A program made the translations under genes and the position numbers. From Mycobacteroides chelonae CCUG 47445 (GTDB lineage: Bacteria > Actinomycetota > Actinomycetes > Mycobacteriales > Mycobacteriaceae), in NCBI RefSeq assembly GCF_001632805.1, contig NZ_CP007220.1, positions 1,426,001-1,490,000 of the forward strand: DNA of 64,000 bases. Direction: 5' to 3'. The notes beneath the pieces were generated by a model that worked only from the letters and a program-made list of their open reading frames with translations, was not told the DNA's origin and made no database searches. This document shows positions 1 to 12,875 of this stretch, piece by piece. The first letter of the stretch is position 1; each line of letters opens with the position of its first letter.

Positions 1-164
<164 letters not shown>

Positions 165-197
165 TTCGTCACTAGCTATCTGAAGGAGGTGCACTGA

Positions 198-563
<366 letters not shown>

Positions 564-612
564 CAGTACCCACACGGCCAACATCCCTGATTAAGCACTA
601 AGGAAGCCGCTT

Positions 613-1050
613 TTGAGCGTGACGGCGATGATCGAGATATCGGTCATCGCCGTCCTTGCTTTGGCGGTGGCTGCGTTGAGTTTTCGTCTGCTCAAGTTGC
701 GGCATGGCGGCACCGCGGCGCTGCTGCGTGATGTGCCGGAGGTGGGGGAGGGCCGCTGGCGACACGGCGTCATGCGCTATCGCGAATCTCAGGCCGAGTT
801 CTATCGGCTCTCCAGCGTGCGGCTCTGGCCCGATCGCCAGCTCTCGCGGCGTGAACTGGAAATTATCGACCGGCGGATTCCGCGCGGTGACGAGTACGAC
901 ATCATGACGGCCGAGATCGTGGTGCTGCAGCTGCGCGATGGTGCGCGCGCCTACGAAATGGCACTGGATCGCGGTGCGTTGACCGCATTCATGTCCTGGG
1001 TCGAGTCGCGGCCGTCGCCGCGTGCAGAACGCCGCAGTCGCGAGCGTTAG
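613..1050 (+). CDS. DUF2550 family single-pass membrane protein
   Basis: A 145-residue protein of unknown function, homologous in sequence and position to Rv1312. An N-terminal hydrophobic segment (about residues 4-25, TAMIEISVIAVLALAVAALSF) is followed by a basic, Arg-rich cytoplasmic domain with the DUF2550 pattern GVMRYRESQAEFYRLSSVRLWPD. The start is TTG, preceded by AGGAAG about 6 bases upstream; no better start lies upstream. It sits 49 bases behind atpC and could be the last member of the atp transcript. Its last 4 bases overlap the 3' end of the convergent adenosyltransferase gene. Confidence 0.8.
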   Translation: MSVTAMIEISVIAVLALAVAALSFRLLKLRHGGTAALLRDVPEVGEGRWRHGVMRYRESQAEFYRLSSVRLWPDRQLSRRELEIIDRRIPRGDEYDIMTAEIVVLQLRDGARAYEMALDRGALTAFMSWVESRPSPRAERRSRER

Positions 1051-1673
1051 GCGGGCTGCGCCGGCCCACCGGGCTTCCAGAGAGTGTCCTTACCGTCGTT
1101 GGCAACCCGCGACAGGATGAACAACAGATCCGAGAGCCGGTTGAGGTACTTGGCGGTGAGCACATTGGTGCTGTCGGGATAGGCGTCGATGGCCGCCCAG
1201 GCCGAACGTTCTGCCCGACGGGCCACGGTGCGCGCCACGTGCAACAACCCGGATAGTGGGGTACCGCCCGGCAGCACAAACGAATTCAGTTTGGGCAGAT
1301 CGGCGTTGTACTCGTCGCACCAGCGCTCGAGACGGTCGATGTAGGGCTGGGTGATCCGCAGCGGCGGATACTCGGGGTCGGGCACGACGGGAGTGGACAG
1401 GTCCGCGCCGGCGTCAAAGAGATCGTTCTGAATCTGCAGGAGTACCGAACCGACCGATTGACTTGGGTTCCCGAGCACGACCGCGACGCCGATGGCGGCG
1501 TTGGCCTCGTCACAGTCGGCATATGCGGCGAGCCGCGGATCACTCTTCGATACACGCGAGAAGTCGCTCAGGCCCGTGGTTCCGTCATCTCCGGTGCGGG
1601 TATAGATGCGAGTCAGATGCACACCGCTCGATGATCCTCGCTCACGTTGCGGGTCCGGGGCCTCATCGGTCAT
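1047..1673 (-). CDS. Cob(I)yrinic acid a,c-diamide adenosyltransferase, PduO type
   Basis: Transfers the adenosyl group of ATP to cob(I)alamin, giving adenosylcobalamin, the cofactor of methylmalonyl-CoA mutase and other enzymes. The PduO/MMAB signature [17 protein letters not shown] lies just inside the N-terminus. The C-terminal helical bundle has [36 protein letters not shown] sequence with the R..E..A and N..SD..F pattern. It corresponds to Rv1314c. The ATG at 1673 is preceded on its strand by TAACGT 8 bases upstream and has no ribosome binding site, which suggests leaderless translation. A GTG at 1622, where the homology to M. tuberculosis begins, is the alternative. An epimerase of the same methylmalonyl-CoA pathway is encoded at 12.3 kb. 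Confidence 0.88.
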   Translation of the reverse strand: MTDEAPDPQRERGSSSGVHLTRIYTRTGDDGTTGLSDFSRVSKSDPRLAAYADCDEANAAIGVAVVLGNPSQSVGSVLLQIQNDLFDAGADLSTPVVPDPEYPPLRITQPYIDRLERWCDEYNADLPKLNSFVLPGGTPLSGLLHVARTVARRAERSAWAAIDAYPDSTNVLTAKYLNRLSDLLFILSRVANDGKDTLWKPGGPAQPA

Positions 1674-1693
1674 GTCTTGAAACGTTACCCGGC

Positions 1694-1699
1694 TACGCT
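1694..1699 (+). promoter_or_regulatory. Candidate -10 box for leaderless murA mRNA
   Basis: TACGCT fits the mycobacterial TANNNT -10 pattern and ends 7 bases before the GTG start of murA, which has no ribosome binding site. The divergent adenosyltransferase gene shows the same layout on the other strand (TAACGT at 1682-1687, 8 bases before ATG). Inferred from spacing only. Confidence 0.4.
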
Positions 1700-1706
1700 G
1701 TCGGGC

Positions 1707-2960
1707 GTGAGCGAGCATTTCTTGGTGACCGGCGGCGCCCGGCTTACCGGCAACGTGGCAGTAACCGGCGCCAAGAACAGCGTGCTCAAGCTGATGGCCG
1801 CCGCTCTTCTTGCCGAGGGAACCAGCACCATCACCAACTGTCCGGACATCCTCGATGTGCCGCTGATGGCGGATGTCCTGCGGGGATTGGGCGCCACGGT
1901 GGAACTAGAGGGCGATGTTGTCAGGATCACGTCCCCGGACGAACCCAAGTACGAGGCCGATTTCGCGGCGGTGCGGCAGTTCCGGGCTTCGGTGTGTGTC
2001 CTGGGCCCCCTGGTGGGGCGCTGCCGGCGTGCCAAGGTGGCGTTACCGGGTGGAGATGCGATCGGCTCACGTCCACTCGACATGCATCAGGCGGGATTGC
2101 GACAGCTTGGAGCGGAGTGCACCATCGAACATGGATGCGTGGTCGCCGAGGCAAAAGCGTTGCATGGGGCTGATATTCAGCTTGAGTTCCCCTCCGTGGG
2201 GGCAACCGAGAACATCTTGATGGCAGCGGTTCTCGCGGATGGCGTCACCACCATCCACAACGCCGCGCGCGAGCCGGACGTGGTGGACCTGTGCACCATG
2301 CTGGTCCAGATGGGTGCTCAGATAGAGGGTGCTGGAACGTCGACGTTGACGGTGATCGGTGTTCCCAAGCTTCATCCCACTGAGCATCGCGTCATTGGAG
2401 ACCGAATCGTCGCTGCCACTTGGGGTTTGGCTGCCGCGATGACGCGTGGCGATGTCACTGTGACGGGAGTGGATCCGGAGCACCTACAGCTCGTCCTGCA
2501 CAAGCTGCATGACGCCGGTGCCACAGTCACCCAGAACGACAACGGATTTCGCGTGGTTCAGTACGAGCGTCCCAAAGCGATCAACGTGGCGACTCTGCCG
2601 TTCCCAGGATTCCCAACTGACTTGCAGCCCATGGCAATTGGGCTCGCAGCGATAGCCGACGGCACCTCTATGATCACCGAGAACGTGTTCGAGGCCCGGT
2701 TCCGCTTTGTCGAGGAGATGATGCGACTGGGGGCCGACGCGCGGACTGACGGGCACCACGCGGTGGTTAGGGGCATCCGTCAACTGTCCAGTGCGCCGGT
2801 CTGGTCGTCCGATATCCGGGCCGGCGCGGGACTCGTGCTGGCGGGGTTAGTGGCGGATGGCGTCACCGAGGTATACGATGTGTTTCATATCGACCGCGGT
2901 TACCCGTTGTTCGTGGAGAACCTCCAGAGCCTGGGTGCCGAAGTCGAGCGGGTCAGCTAG
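1707..2960 (+). CDS. murA: UDP-N-acetylglucosamine 1-carboxyvinyltransferase, fosfomycin-insensitive form
   Basis: First committed step of peptidoglycan synthesis: transfers enolpyruvate from phosphoenolpyruvate to UDP-GlcNAc. The 417-residue product starts (GTG) [10 protein letters not shown]. It carries GAKNS at about residue 21 (Lys and Asn at the active site) and the EPSP-synthase fold throughout. The active-site loop reads [15 protein letters not shown], with Asp at residue 117 where E. coli MurA has Cys115. This Cys-to-Asp change is known in mycobacteria and makes the enzyme insensitive to fosfomycin. The open frame extends 20 codons upstream, but the M. tuberculosis homologue aligns from this GTG. 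The rRNA promoters begin only 25 bases after the stop, the classic rrnA position in mycobacteria. Confidence 0.96.
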   Translation: MSEHFLVTGGARLTGNVAVTGAKNSVLKLMAAALLAEGTSTITNCPDILDVPLMADVLRGLGATVELEGDVVRITSPDEPKYEADFAAVRQFRASVCVLGPLVGRCRRAKVALPGGDAIGSRPLDMHQAGLRQLGAECTIEHGCVVAEAKALHGADIQLEFPSVGATENILMAAVLADGVTTIHNAAREPDVVDLCTMLVQMGAQIEGAGTSTLTVIGVPKLHPTEHRVIGDRIVAATWGLAAAMTRGDVTVTGVDPEHLQLVLHKLHDAGATVTQNDNGFRVVQYERPKAINVATLPFPGFPTDLQPMAIGLAAIADGTSMITENVFEARFRFVEEMMRLGADARTDGHHAVVRGIRQLSSAPVWSSDIRAGAGLVLAGLVADGVTEVYDVFHIDRGYPLFVENLQSLGAEVERVS

Positions 2961-2985
2961 CGCTGACCACCCCCAGAACCCGAAG

Positions 2986-3015
2986 TTGACTCAAGTTCAT
3001 TGGACTTGGTACAGT
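2986..3015 (+). promoter_or_regulatory. rrn promoter 1 (SigA type)
   Basis: TTGACT (2986-2991), 18-base spacer, TACAGT (3010-3015). First of four tandem promoters between murA and the 16S gene. The spacer holds CAAGTTC-ATT-GGACTTG, an inverted repeat with one imperfect position. Confidence 0.8.
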
Positions 3016-3112
3016 GGTCGGGTTGCCCTGAATGAGCGAGGCCGGGACAAGGAAGCGATTCCGAAATTCCGGCCTTAGGCTGGTGCGCAGTTGACCAGCC
3101 AAAACCCGGAGT

Positions 3113-3142
3113 TTGACTCAAGTTCACCGAACTTGATACGGT
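3113..3142 (+). promoter_or_regulatory. rrn promoter 2 (SigA type)
   Basis: TTGACT (3113-3118), 18-base spacer, TACGGT (3137-3142). The stretch TCAAGTTC-ACC-GAACTTGA (3118-3136), spanning the last base of the -35 box and the spacer, is a perfect 8+8 bp inverted repeat. It lies 127 bp downstream of promoter 1. Confidence 0.85.
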
Positions 3143-3241
3143 TCCCGGGCCGCTTACAAAGGGCGAAAGCCGAAATAGAAGAAGAAATTCAGATATCTCG
3201 GCGATCGGATGGTGCGCAAGTGACCAGCCAAAACCGGGAAT

Positions 3242-3271
3242 TTGACTCAAGTTCACCGAACTTGATACGGT
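3242..3271 (+). promoter_or_regulatory. rrn promoter 3 (SigA type)
   Basis: TTGACT (3242-3247), 18-base spacer identical to promoter 2 including the inverted repeat, TACGGT (3266-3271). It lies 129 bp downstream of promoter 2. Confidence 0.85.
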
Positions 3272-3369
3272 TTCCCAGCCGCCCGAAAGCGCGGAAGTCG
3301 GAATTCAGGAAGAAATTCCAGAATGTCGGCGACTGGATGGTGCGCAAGTGACCAGCCAAAACCGGGAAT

Positions 3370-3399
3370 TTGACTCAAGTTCACCGAACTTGATACGGT
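3370..3399 (+). promoter_or_regulatory. rrn promoter 4 (SigA type)
   Basis: TTGACT (3370-3375), 18-base spacer identical to promoters 2 and 3, TACGGT (3394-3399). It lies 128 bp downstream of promoter 3. A fifth promoter closer to the 16S gene (PCL1) has been reported for this species group; I cannot identify it with confidence. Confidence 0.85.
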
Positions 3400-3477
3400 T
3401 TCCGAGCCGCCCGAAAAGGCGGAGGCGAGAATAAAGGAAGAAATTCCGGAATTCATAGCCACAACAAATTAAATGTG

Positions 3478-3496
3478 TTGTTTGAGAACTCAATAG
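3478..3496 (+). promoter_or_regulatory. rrn leader BoxA-like antitermination element
   Basis: TTGTTTGAGAACTCAATAG in the pre-16S leader matches the conserved actinobacterial rrn leader element taken to be BoxA, where Nus factors load to prevent early termination. About 75 bases separate it from the mature 16S 5' end. Confidence 0.6.
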
Positions 3497-3532
3497 TGTG
3501 TCAGTGTTTATATAGACATTTTATGTCGATAA

Positions 3533-3548
3533 CAATTCTTTTGACAGT
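3533..3548 (+). other. 5' strand of the 16S RNase III processing stem
   Basis: CAATTCTTTTGACAGT pairs with ACTGTCAATAGAATTG at 5216-5231 in the 16S-23S spacer with one mismatch in 16. Flanking bases (TGTTTTGTCGG after the 5' strand, GTCGGCAAAACG before the 3' strand) extend the helix with G-U pairs. The two strands enclose the whole 16S gene, as expected for the stem that excises pre-16S RNA. Confidence 0.75.
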
Positions 3549-3566
3549 TGTTTTGTCGGGATTAAA

Positions 3567-8493
<4,927 letters not shown>

Positions 8494-8499
8494 AATAAA

Positions 8500-8544
8500 T
8501 CGCAACCACTATTCGTCGTCATTTGACGACCACACTCCACCACC
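8500..8544 (+). other. 3' arms of the 23S RNase III processing stem
   Basis: TCGCAACCACTAT (8500-8512) and GACCACACTCCACCACC (8528-8544) are the partners of the arms at 5316-5328 and 5287-5303. They lie in the 23S-5S spacer. Confidence 0.75.
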
Positions 8545-8574
8545 AGATAACTTGTGTGTTAATCACACGAAAGA

Positions 8575-8692
8575 GTTACGGCGGCCACAGCGAGAGGGAA
8601 ACGCCCGGTCCCATCCCGAACCCGGAAGCTAAGCCTCTCAGCGCCGATGGTACTGTTCTCAACACGGAACGGAAGAGTAGGACACCGCCGAA
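8575..8692 (+). rRNA. rrf: 5S ribosomal RNA
   Basis: The sequence from GTTACGGCGGCCACAGCG to GGACACCGCCGAAC folds as 5S RNA, its ends pairing through GGCGGC/GCCGCC. It carries the conserved CCCGGTCCCATCCCGAACCC loop region. It is the third gene of the rrn operon, about 80 bases after 23S. Confidence 0.95.
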
Positions 8693-8702
8693 CATAAATT
8701 GG

Positions 8703-8735
8703 AAACACCCCCCAGGAAACTGGGGGGTGTTTTCA
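8703..8735 (+). terminator. rrn operon intrinsic terminator
   Basis: AAACACCCCCCAG, a GAAA tetraloop, then CTGGGGGGTGTTT form a perfect 13-bp stem, running into TTTTCATTTC. It starts about 10 bases after the 5S gene. The U-tract is short but present, unusually clear for a mycobacterium. Confidence 0.92.
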
Positions 8736-8785
8736 TTTCTGCTGTTAGATTTTTCGAATAGCGCGACGGTAGAGATGGGAATCTT

Positions 8786-9655
8786 GTGCAGGCATTGAAG
8801 GGGCGCTTCAAACTGAAGCCAACTGCCACCACCGTAGGTGCGGTCGTACTCGTGCTGGTCATCTACGTCGGATTTCTTGTCATCTACCGGATGCTGGATC
8901 ATCATTCTGGGTCGGCTTCGGCGGATCTCGATCTTTCCCGGGACAACGAGACGGTGGTGGTGATCGACCTGCAGGATCTGCGGACGGTAAATAACCGGTT
9001 GGATTCTGAGATCGTGGTGCTGCCCGCGAAAGCGAACCTTGACGCGTTTGGTCTGCTGAATGCGGACATGTCCGTCCGATTGGTGTCATCGCTGGATTAT
9101 GGGGAGCGGCATTTTCCGCGGGGCACGTTACCCGCGGCTATGGACGACACTCTGGTCGCAACGGGTGACGCGCAGTCATGGCCCTTCGATGAGTACTCCA
9201 CCGAGAAGCTGCGCGCAGAGGTCATGGTGGGCAACGGTGAAGGGCGGCGTACGGTGCCTGCGCGCATCGAAGTGATCGGAAGCCTGGGCGGATGGCGCGT
9301 GTCGACGGAGACATCACAGGCTCCCGCCGGCAAGGGCGACCAGACCACAATTACGTTGGTGCGTGCTCGTGGCACGCTGGCATTCGATGTCGGCATCTGT
9401 CTTGTGTTGATCACACTTCCGACGATGGCGCTGATTGTGGCGATTGAGACGGTCAGGGGAAGGAAGAAGTTCCACCCGCCGCTCACCACGTGGTTCGGCA
9501 CCATGTTGTTCGCGATCGTGCCGCTGCGGAACATCCTGCCCGGGGCGCCGCCGCCGGGAGCGTGGATAGATCAAGCCTTGGTGCTGTGGGTGCTCATCGC
9601 ACTCGTCGTGGCGATGGTGCTCTATGTCGAAGCATGGTGGAAGCAGTCCGAATAG
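8786..9655 (+). CDS. DUF4436 family membrane protein
   Basis: A 289-residue membrane protein of unknown function. One transmembrane helix is near the N-terminus (about residues 16-35, TVGAVVLVLVIYVGFLVIY). A predicted extracytoplasmic domain of about 160 residues follows, then three helices near the C-terminus (about 200-220, 237-255, 265-283). This layout and the ending (PPLTTWFGTMLFAIVPLRNILPGAPPPG) fit DUF4436, a family expanded in mycobacteria. The start is GTG; the ribosome binding site is poor. It stands alone behind the rrn terminator, convergent with the adenylate cyclase gene. Confidence 0.75.
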   Translation: MQALKGRFKLKPTATTVGAVVLVLVIYVGFLVIYRMLDHHSGSASADLDLSRDNETVVVIDLQDLRTVNNRLDSEIVVLPAKANLDAFGLLNADMSVRLVSSLDYGERHFPRGTLPAAMDDTLVATGDAQSWPFDEYSTEKLRAEVMVGNGEGRRTVPARIEVIGSLGGWRVSTETSQAPAGKGDQTTITLVRARGTLAFDVGICLVLITLPTMALIVAIETVRGRKKFHPPLTTWFGTMLFAIVPLRNILPGAPPPGAWIDQALVLWVLIALVVAMVLYVEAWWKQSE

Positions 9656-9673
9656 GAGGCGGTGCGGCAGCTT

Positions 9674-11284
9674 TCAGGCAACAGGTACCGCAAGCTCGGT
9701 GGGCTCGGTGCGGCCACGCAAGGTCACGGTATCGCCGGAACGCCAGTGCAGCGCCTCGCGATGGTGCGCGCGCAGTACGGTATCCAACGAGGCCACCAAG
9801 TGCCCGGGCACGGTTTTGGAGAGCTCGCAGAGCCGGGCTGCTTCGTTGACCGGATCGCCGATCACGGTGTATTCGAAACGGTCGTGGGCGCCGACGTTTC
9901 CGGCCACCGCCTGCCCCGAGGCGACGCCGATGCCTGCTTGGCATTCGGGGACCTCGGCCCGTAGTCGGCGGGCAATCGCGCGAGCAGCGGCGAGCGCCTG
10001 GCTCTCGGGGCGGTCTTGCCGAACAGGCGCTCCGAACACCGCGAGTGTGGCGTCGCCCTCGAACTTGTTGACCATGCCCTCGTATCGGTCGATTTCTTCG
10101 ACGACGACGGTGAAGAATCGGTTCAGTAGCGCGACCACCTCAATGGCAGGCCGTGTCGCGGCGAGCTGGGTGGACCCGACGATGTCGGCGAAAAGGACTG
10201 CGACGTGGCGTTCCTCGCCACCGAGCGCGGGCTGTTGCAATTCGGCGGCGGCGGCGACCTCACGGCCGACATGCTTGCCGAAGAGGTCCCGGACGCGCTC
10301 ACGTTCGCGTAGGCCCTCTGCCATGGTGTTGAAGCCTGCCTGCAGCTCGCCCAATTCGGTGCCGTCATAGACGACCAGGTTGACGTCCAGATCGTTTTGT
10401 TCGACGCGCTTGAGTGCGGCCTGCACTTCTTTGACGGGGGCGGCCGTCATCCAGGACGCGATCCAGATGAGGATCAGTCCGAACACCACTGGGAACGACG
10501 CCAGGATGATGACTGCCACCGCAAGTTGGTTGACCGTGAAGTTGCCGAAGATCAGCGCTCCGACACCGGCGAGCATGATGCCGAAGGCGGGCACGCCGGA
10601 TCCCAACAGCCAGGCCAGCATGGTGCGCACCATGATTCCCGAGGCGAGCCGCCTTCGGCGGTACCCGGCTTCGAGTGCTCGTGCGGCAACGGGCCGCATC
10701 GCGAACTCGGTAAACAAATAATTGGCCGCGCAGACAACCACGCCGCTGAACCCCACCGCGAAGAATATTTTGGGGATGTAGAGCGGATCTTGCAGTCCGT
10801 AGAGCGTGGTGAACAAGGCGGTCCCGCCCGCCCACAGAATCGCCTCGACGACCGTCAGCCGCCGCGGGACCGCGAACGCGTTGCGCTGGTCGGCCTTGGT
10901 GGGCTCGCGTTCCTCGATGGCCCACCGCACCACCTTGAAGATCCGGCGAGTGCCCCAGACGGCGCCGATGAGGACCGCGAGCGTCACATACACCGGAACG
11001 ATCACGAATTGGATCCACCAGGGCGCATCGAAGACGTTGGGGTCGGGCACCGCGACGAGCACCAGCAGTATGACGACGGCGACACCAATCAGGTTGGCGG
11101 CCACCACGAACACGGTCAACATCAGCTGGATGCGGATGCGCTGGATGAGGGTGCTTTCGTCATAGCGGCCCAGCAGCCACGATCCGTACCCGTCGCCGGC
11201 CTCGAGTCGGCCGGTCTGCCCGGTGATCGCGCCCAAGGCACGGCCCACCCGGCGCGACACTGCGCGAATCGACTCGTTTGCCAT
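9674..11284 (-). CDS. Membrane-bound class III adenylate cyclase with HAMP domain
   Basis: Makes cyclic AMP from ATP. The 536-residue protein has about six transmembrane helices in its N-terminal half, a HAMP linker (ending in [22 protein letters not shown]), and a C-terminal class III catalytic domain. Catalytic features are visible: metal-binding Asp in LFADIVGST, the [15 protein letters not shown] stretch with the second Asp and a Lys, and [12 protein letters not shown] with the transition-state Asn and Arg. It is homologous to the Rv1318c-Rv1320c group at the same map position; one copy is present here instead of three. A probable cAMP phosphodiesterase is encoded at 35.4 kb. The gene is divergent from nucS. 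Confidence 0.92.
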   Translation of the reverse strand: MANESIRAVSRRVGRALGAITGQTGRLEAGDGYGSWLLGRYDESTLIQRIRIQLMLTVFVVAANLIGVAVVILLVLVAVPDPNVFDAPWWIQFVIVPVYVTLAVLIGAVWGTRRIFKVVRWAIEEREPTKADQRNAFAVPRRLTVVEAILWAGGTALFTTLYGLQDPLYIPKIFFAVGFSGVVVCAANYLFTEFAMRPVAARALEAGYRRRRLASGIMVRTMLAWLLGSGVPAFGIMLAGVGALIFGNFTVNQLAVAVIILASFPVVFGLILIWIASWMTAAPVKEVQAALKRVEQNDLDVNLVVYDGTELGELQAGFNTMAEGLRERERVRDLFGKHVGREVAAAAELQQPALGGEERHVAVLFADIVGSTQLAATRPAIEVVALLNRFFTVVVEEIDRYEGMVNKFEGDATLAVFGAPVRQDRPESQALAAARAIARRLRAEVPECQAGIGVASGQAVAGNVGAHDRFEYTVIGDPVNEAARLCELSKTVPGHLVASLDTVLRAHHREALHWRSGDTVTLRGRTEPTELAVPVA

Positions 11285-11308
11285 AGTTGTCGCCAGCCTA
11301 ACTCCCTA

Positions 11309-11314
11309 TACAGT
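11309..11314 (+). promoter_or_regulatory. Candidate -10 box for leaderless nucS mRNA
   Basis: TACAGT (within CTATACAGTGGGCCG) ends 6 bases before the GTG start of nucS, and no ribosome binding site precedes that GTG. This is the layout of mycobacterial leaderless transcripts. Confidence 0.5.
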
Positions 11315-11320
11315 GGGCCG

Positions 11321-12010
11321 GTGCGTCTCGTCGTAGCCCAATGCACCGTTAATTATGTCGGTCGGCTCACCGCCCACCTTCCGTCCGCCAAGCGGCTCCT
11401 GCTCATCAAGGCCGATGGTTCGGTGAGCGTGCACGCCGATGACCGCGCCTACAAGCCGCTGAACTGGATGAGCCCGCCGTGCTGGCTCGTCGAGACGGAG
11501 AATGAGGAGTCTGCCGAAGCGGGTGCCTCGACCGTCTGGGTGGTGGAGAACAAGGCCGGTGAACAGCTGCGGATCACCATCGAGAACATCGAGCACGACT
11601 CGGCCCACGAGCTCGGGGTCGACCCCGGATTGGTCAAGGATGGAGTCGAGGCGCACCTGCAGGAGTTGCTCGCCGAGCACGTCGCGCTGCTCGGCGACGG
11701 ATACACCCTGGTGCGGCGCGAGTACATGACGCCGATCGGGCCGGTTGATCTGCTGTGTCGGGACGCCGACGGTGCGACCGTTGCGGTCGAGATCAAGCGC
11801 CGTGGTGAGATCGACGGCGTCGAGCAGCTCACCCGCTATCTCGAACTGCTCAACCGGGACACCACGCTGGCGCCCGTTGCCGGCGTCTTCGCCGCACAGC
11901 AGATCAAGCCGCAGGCTCGCACTCTTGCCGAAGACCGCGGAATCCGTTGTCTCACACTGGACTACGACGCGATGCGGGGAATGGACTCAGACGAATTCCG
12001 TTTGTTCTGA
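11321..12010 (+). CDS. nucS: Mismatch-specific endonuclease NucS/EndoMS
   Basis: Non-canonical mismatch repair enzyme of actinobacteria and archaea: cuts both strands at G-T, G-G and T-T mismatches and replaces MutS-MutL. The 229-residue product has the N-terminal DNA-binding half ([36 protein letters not shown]) and a C-terminal RecB-like nuclease domain. The nuclease motif is GPVDLLCRD...[22 protein letters not shown], where D, E and K are catalytic. It ends in SDEFRLF, a clamp-binding type tail. The frame is open for 300 codons upstream, but the homologue Rv1321 aligns only from this GTG. Confidence 0.95.
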   Translation: MRLVVAQCTVNYVGRLTAHLPSAKRLLLIKADGSVSVHADDRAYKPLNWMSPPCWLVETENEESAEAGASTVWVVENKAGEQLRITIENIEHDSAHELGVDPGLVKDGVEAHLQELLAEHVALLGDGYTLVRREYMTPIGPVDLLCRDADGATVAVEIKRRGEIDGVEQLTRYLELLNRDTTLAPVAGVFAAQQIKPQARTLAEDRGIRCLTLDYDAMRGMDSDEFRLF

Positions 12011-12039
12011 AATCGCCCCACCACTCATAGAATCACCGC

Positions 12040-12345
12040 ATGGGCCGCCGACATCCGCCGCGCCGGGCTGCGGCCGACCGTGCCGGTATGCCGCCTCTAG
12101 GCCGTGACCAGGTCGAGCAGGGGACCGACGGGCTGGACTACCGAGTGCGCCCGATCGCCGCAGCACGCGCGATCAAGGTCTATCGCTGTCCCGGCTGTGA
12201 TCATGAGATCGCGATCGGTGTAGCCCATGTAGTGGTGTGGCCCGTCTCCGAGGGACAAGACAGGGGAGTGGAAGACCGCCGGCACTGGCATACGCCGTGC
12301 TGGAGTAACCGCGCGAATCGGAGCCCGACGCGACGTTGGAGCTAG
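12040..12345 (+). CDS. Small zinc-ribbon-like protein of unknown function
   Basis: A basic 101-residue protein found at the Rv1322 position. It has a CPGCDHEI knuckle at about residues 60-67 and a second metal-binding-like group HWHTPCW at about 92-98, so a Cys2-His-Cys zinc site is plausible. The ends are Arg-rich. The gene is 29 bases behind nucS in the same direction; its last 4 bases overlap the stop of the convergent epimerase gene. Function is unknown. The link to nucS is positional only. Confidence 0.65.
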   Translation: MGRRHPPRRAAADRAGMPPLGRDQVEQGTDGLDYRVRPIAAARAIKVYRCPGCDHEIAIGVAHVVVWPVSEGQDRGVEDRRHWHTPCWSNRANRSPTRRWS

Positions 12346-12815
12346 TGTGACTGCGTCGGCTGGACGAGTTCGATGAGCACGCCGCCGGTGTCCTTGGGAT
12401 GCAGGAAGTTGATCCGTGAGTTCGCGGTGCCGATGCGCGGCTCGTCGTACAGCACTCGCACGCCCGCGGCGCGGAGCTGATCGGACAGCGCATCGATATC
12501 GGTGACGCGGTAGGCCAGCTGCTGCAGGCCGGCTCCCTTGGTGCTCAAGAACTTGGCGATCGGTGAGGACTCATTCAGCGGTGCCATCAGCTGGATCTGT
12601 GAGCTGCCGGGTTCTGCTCCGGGGAAGGACAGCATCGCCTCGCGGACACCCTGCCCCTCGTTGATCTCCTCGTGCACCAGGATCATGCCCAGGTGTTCGT
12701 GGTACCACTCGATTGCGACGTCCAGGTCGGGGACCGCGATGCCTACGTGGTCGATCGCGGTCACCAGACCGGTCGATAGGATCGAGGGAACATCAAGAGG
12801 AGACGATGTCGTCAT
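12342..12815 (-). CDS. mce: Methylmalonyl-CoA epimerase
   Basis: Converts (S)- to (R)-methylmalonyl-CoA in propionate metabolism, ahead of the B12-dependent mutase. It is a 157-residue vicinal-oxygen-chelate protein with two glyoxalase-like modules: IDHVGIAVPDLDVAIEWYHEHLG (His metal ligand) and FLHPKDTGGVLIELVQP (Glu ligand). SSQIQLMAPL supplies the Gln ligand. The segment usually written GLHHIAF reads GLQQLAYRV here, so the third canonical His is replaced by Gln, as I recall for mycobacterial homologues (Rv1322A). It is divergent from the thiolase gene 60 bases away. The adenosyltransferase at 1.0 kb serves the same pathway. Confidence 0.88.
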   Translation of the reverse strand: MTTSSPLDVPSILSTGLVTAIDHVGIAVPDLDVAIEWYHEHLGMILVHEEINEGQGVREAMLSFPGAEPGSSQIQLMAPLNESSPIAKFLSTKGAGLQQLAYRVTDIDALSDQLRAAGVRVLYDEPRIGTANSRINFLHPKDTGGVLIELVQPTQSH

Positions 12816-12875
12816 AACGCAACGGTAACGCGTTCCAGAAAACGGCGTCCACTCGAGCAGTATTAAGGAGATTCA

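Larger units (their letters stand above)
3080..3462 (+). repeat. Tandem promoter-bearing repeat, three copies of about 128 bp
   Basis: Three successive units share a core, roughly GGTGCGCAAGTGACCAGCC, then AAAACCGGGAA, then the promoter with its palindromic spacer, then a GC-rich tail (GAGCCGCCCGAAA). The units begin near 3080, 3206 and 3334. The tails diverge more than the promoter cores. Promoter 1 keeps only the promoter part. This looks like promoter multiplication by tandem duplication. Confidence 0.75.

Noticed and set aside
10397..12010. Long open frame of 537 codons running antisense to the adenylate cyclase into nucS
   Set aside because: Only the part from GTG 11321 has homology (NucS); the rest is a high-GC shadow with low-complexity Arg/His/Gly composition.
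12040..12345. The idea that the zinc-ribbon protein behind nucS is a NucS partner
   Set aside because: Only the position supports this; nothing in the sequence shows an interaction, so it is left as unknown.
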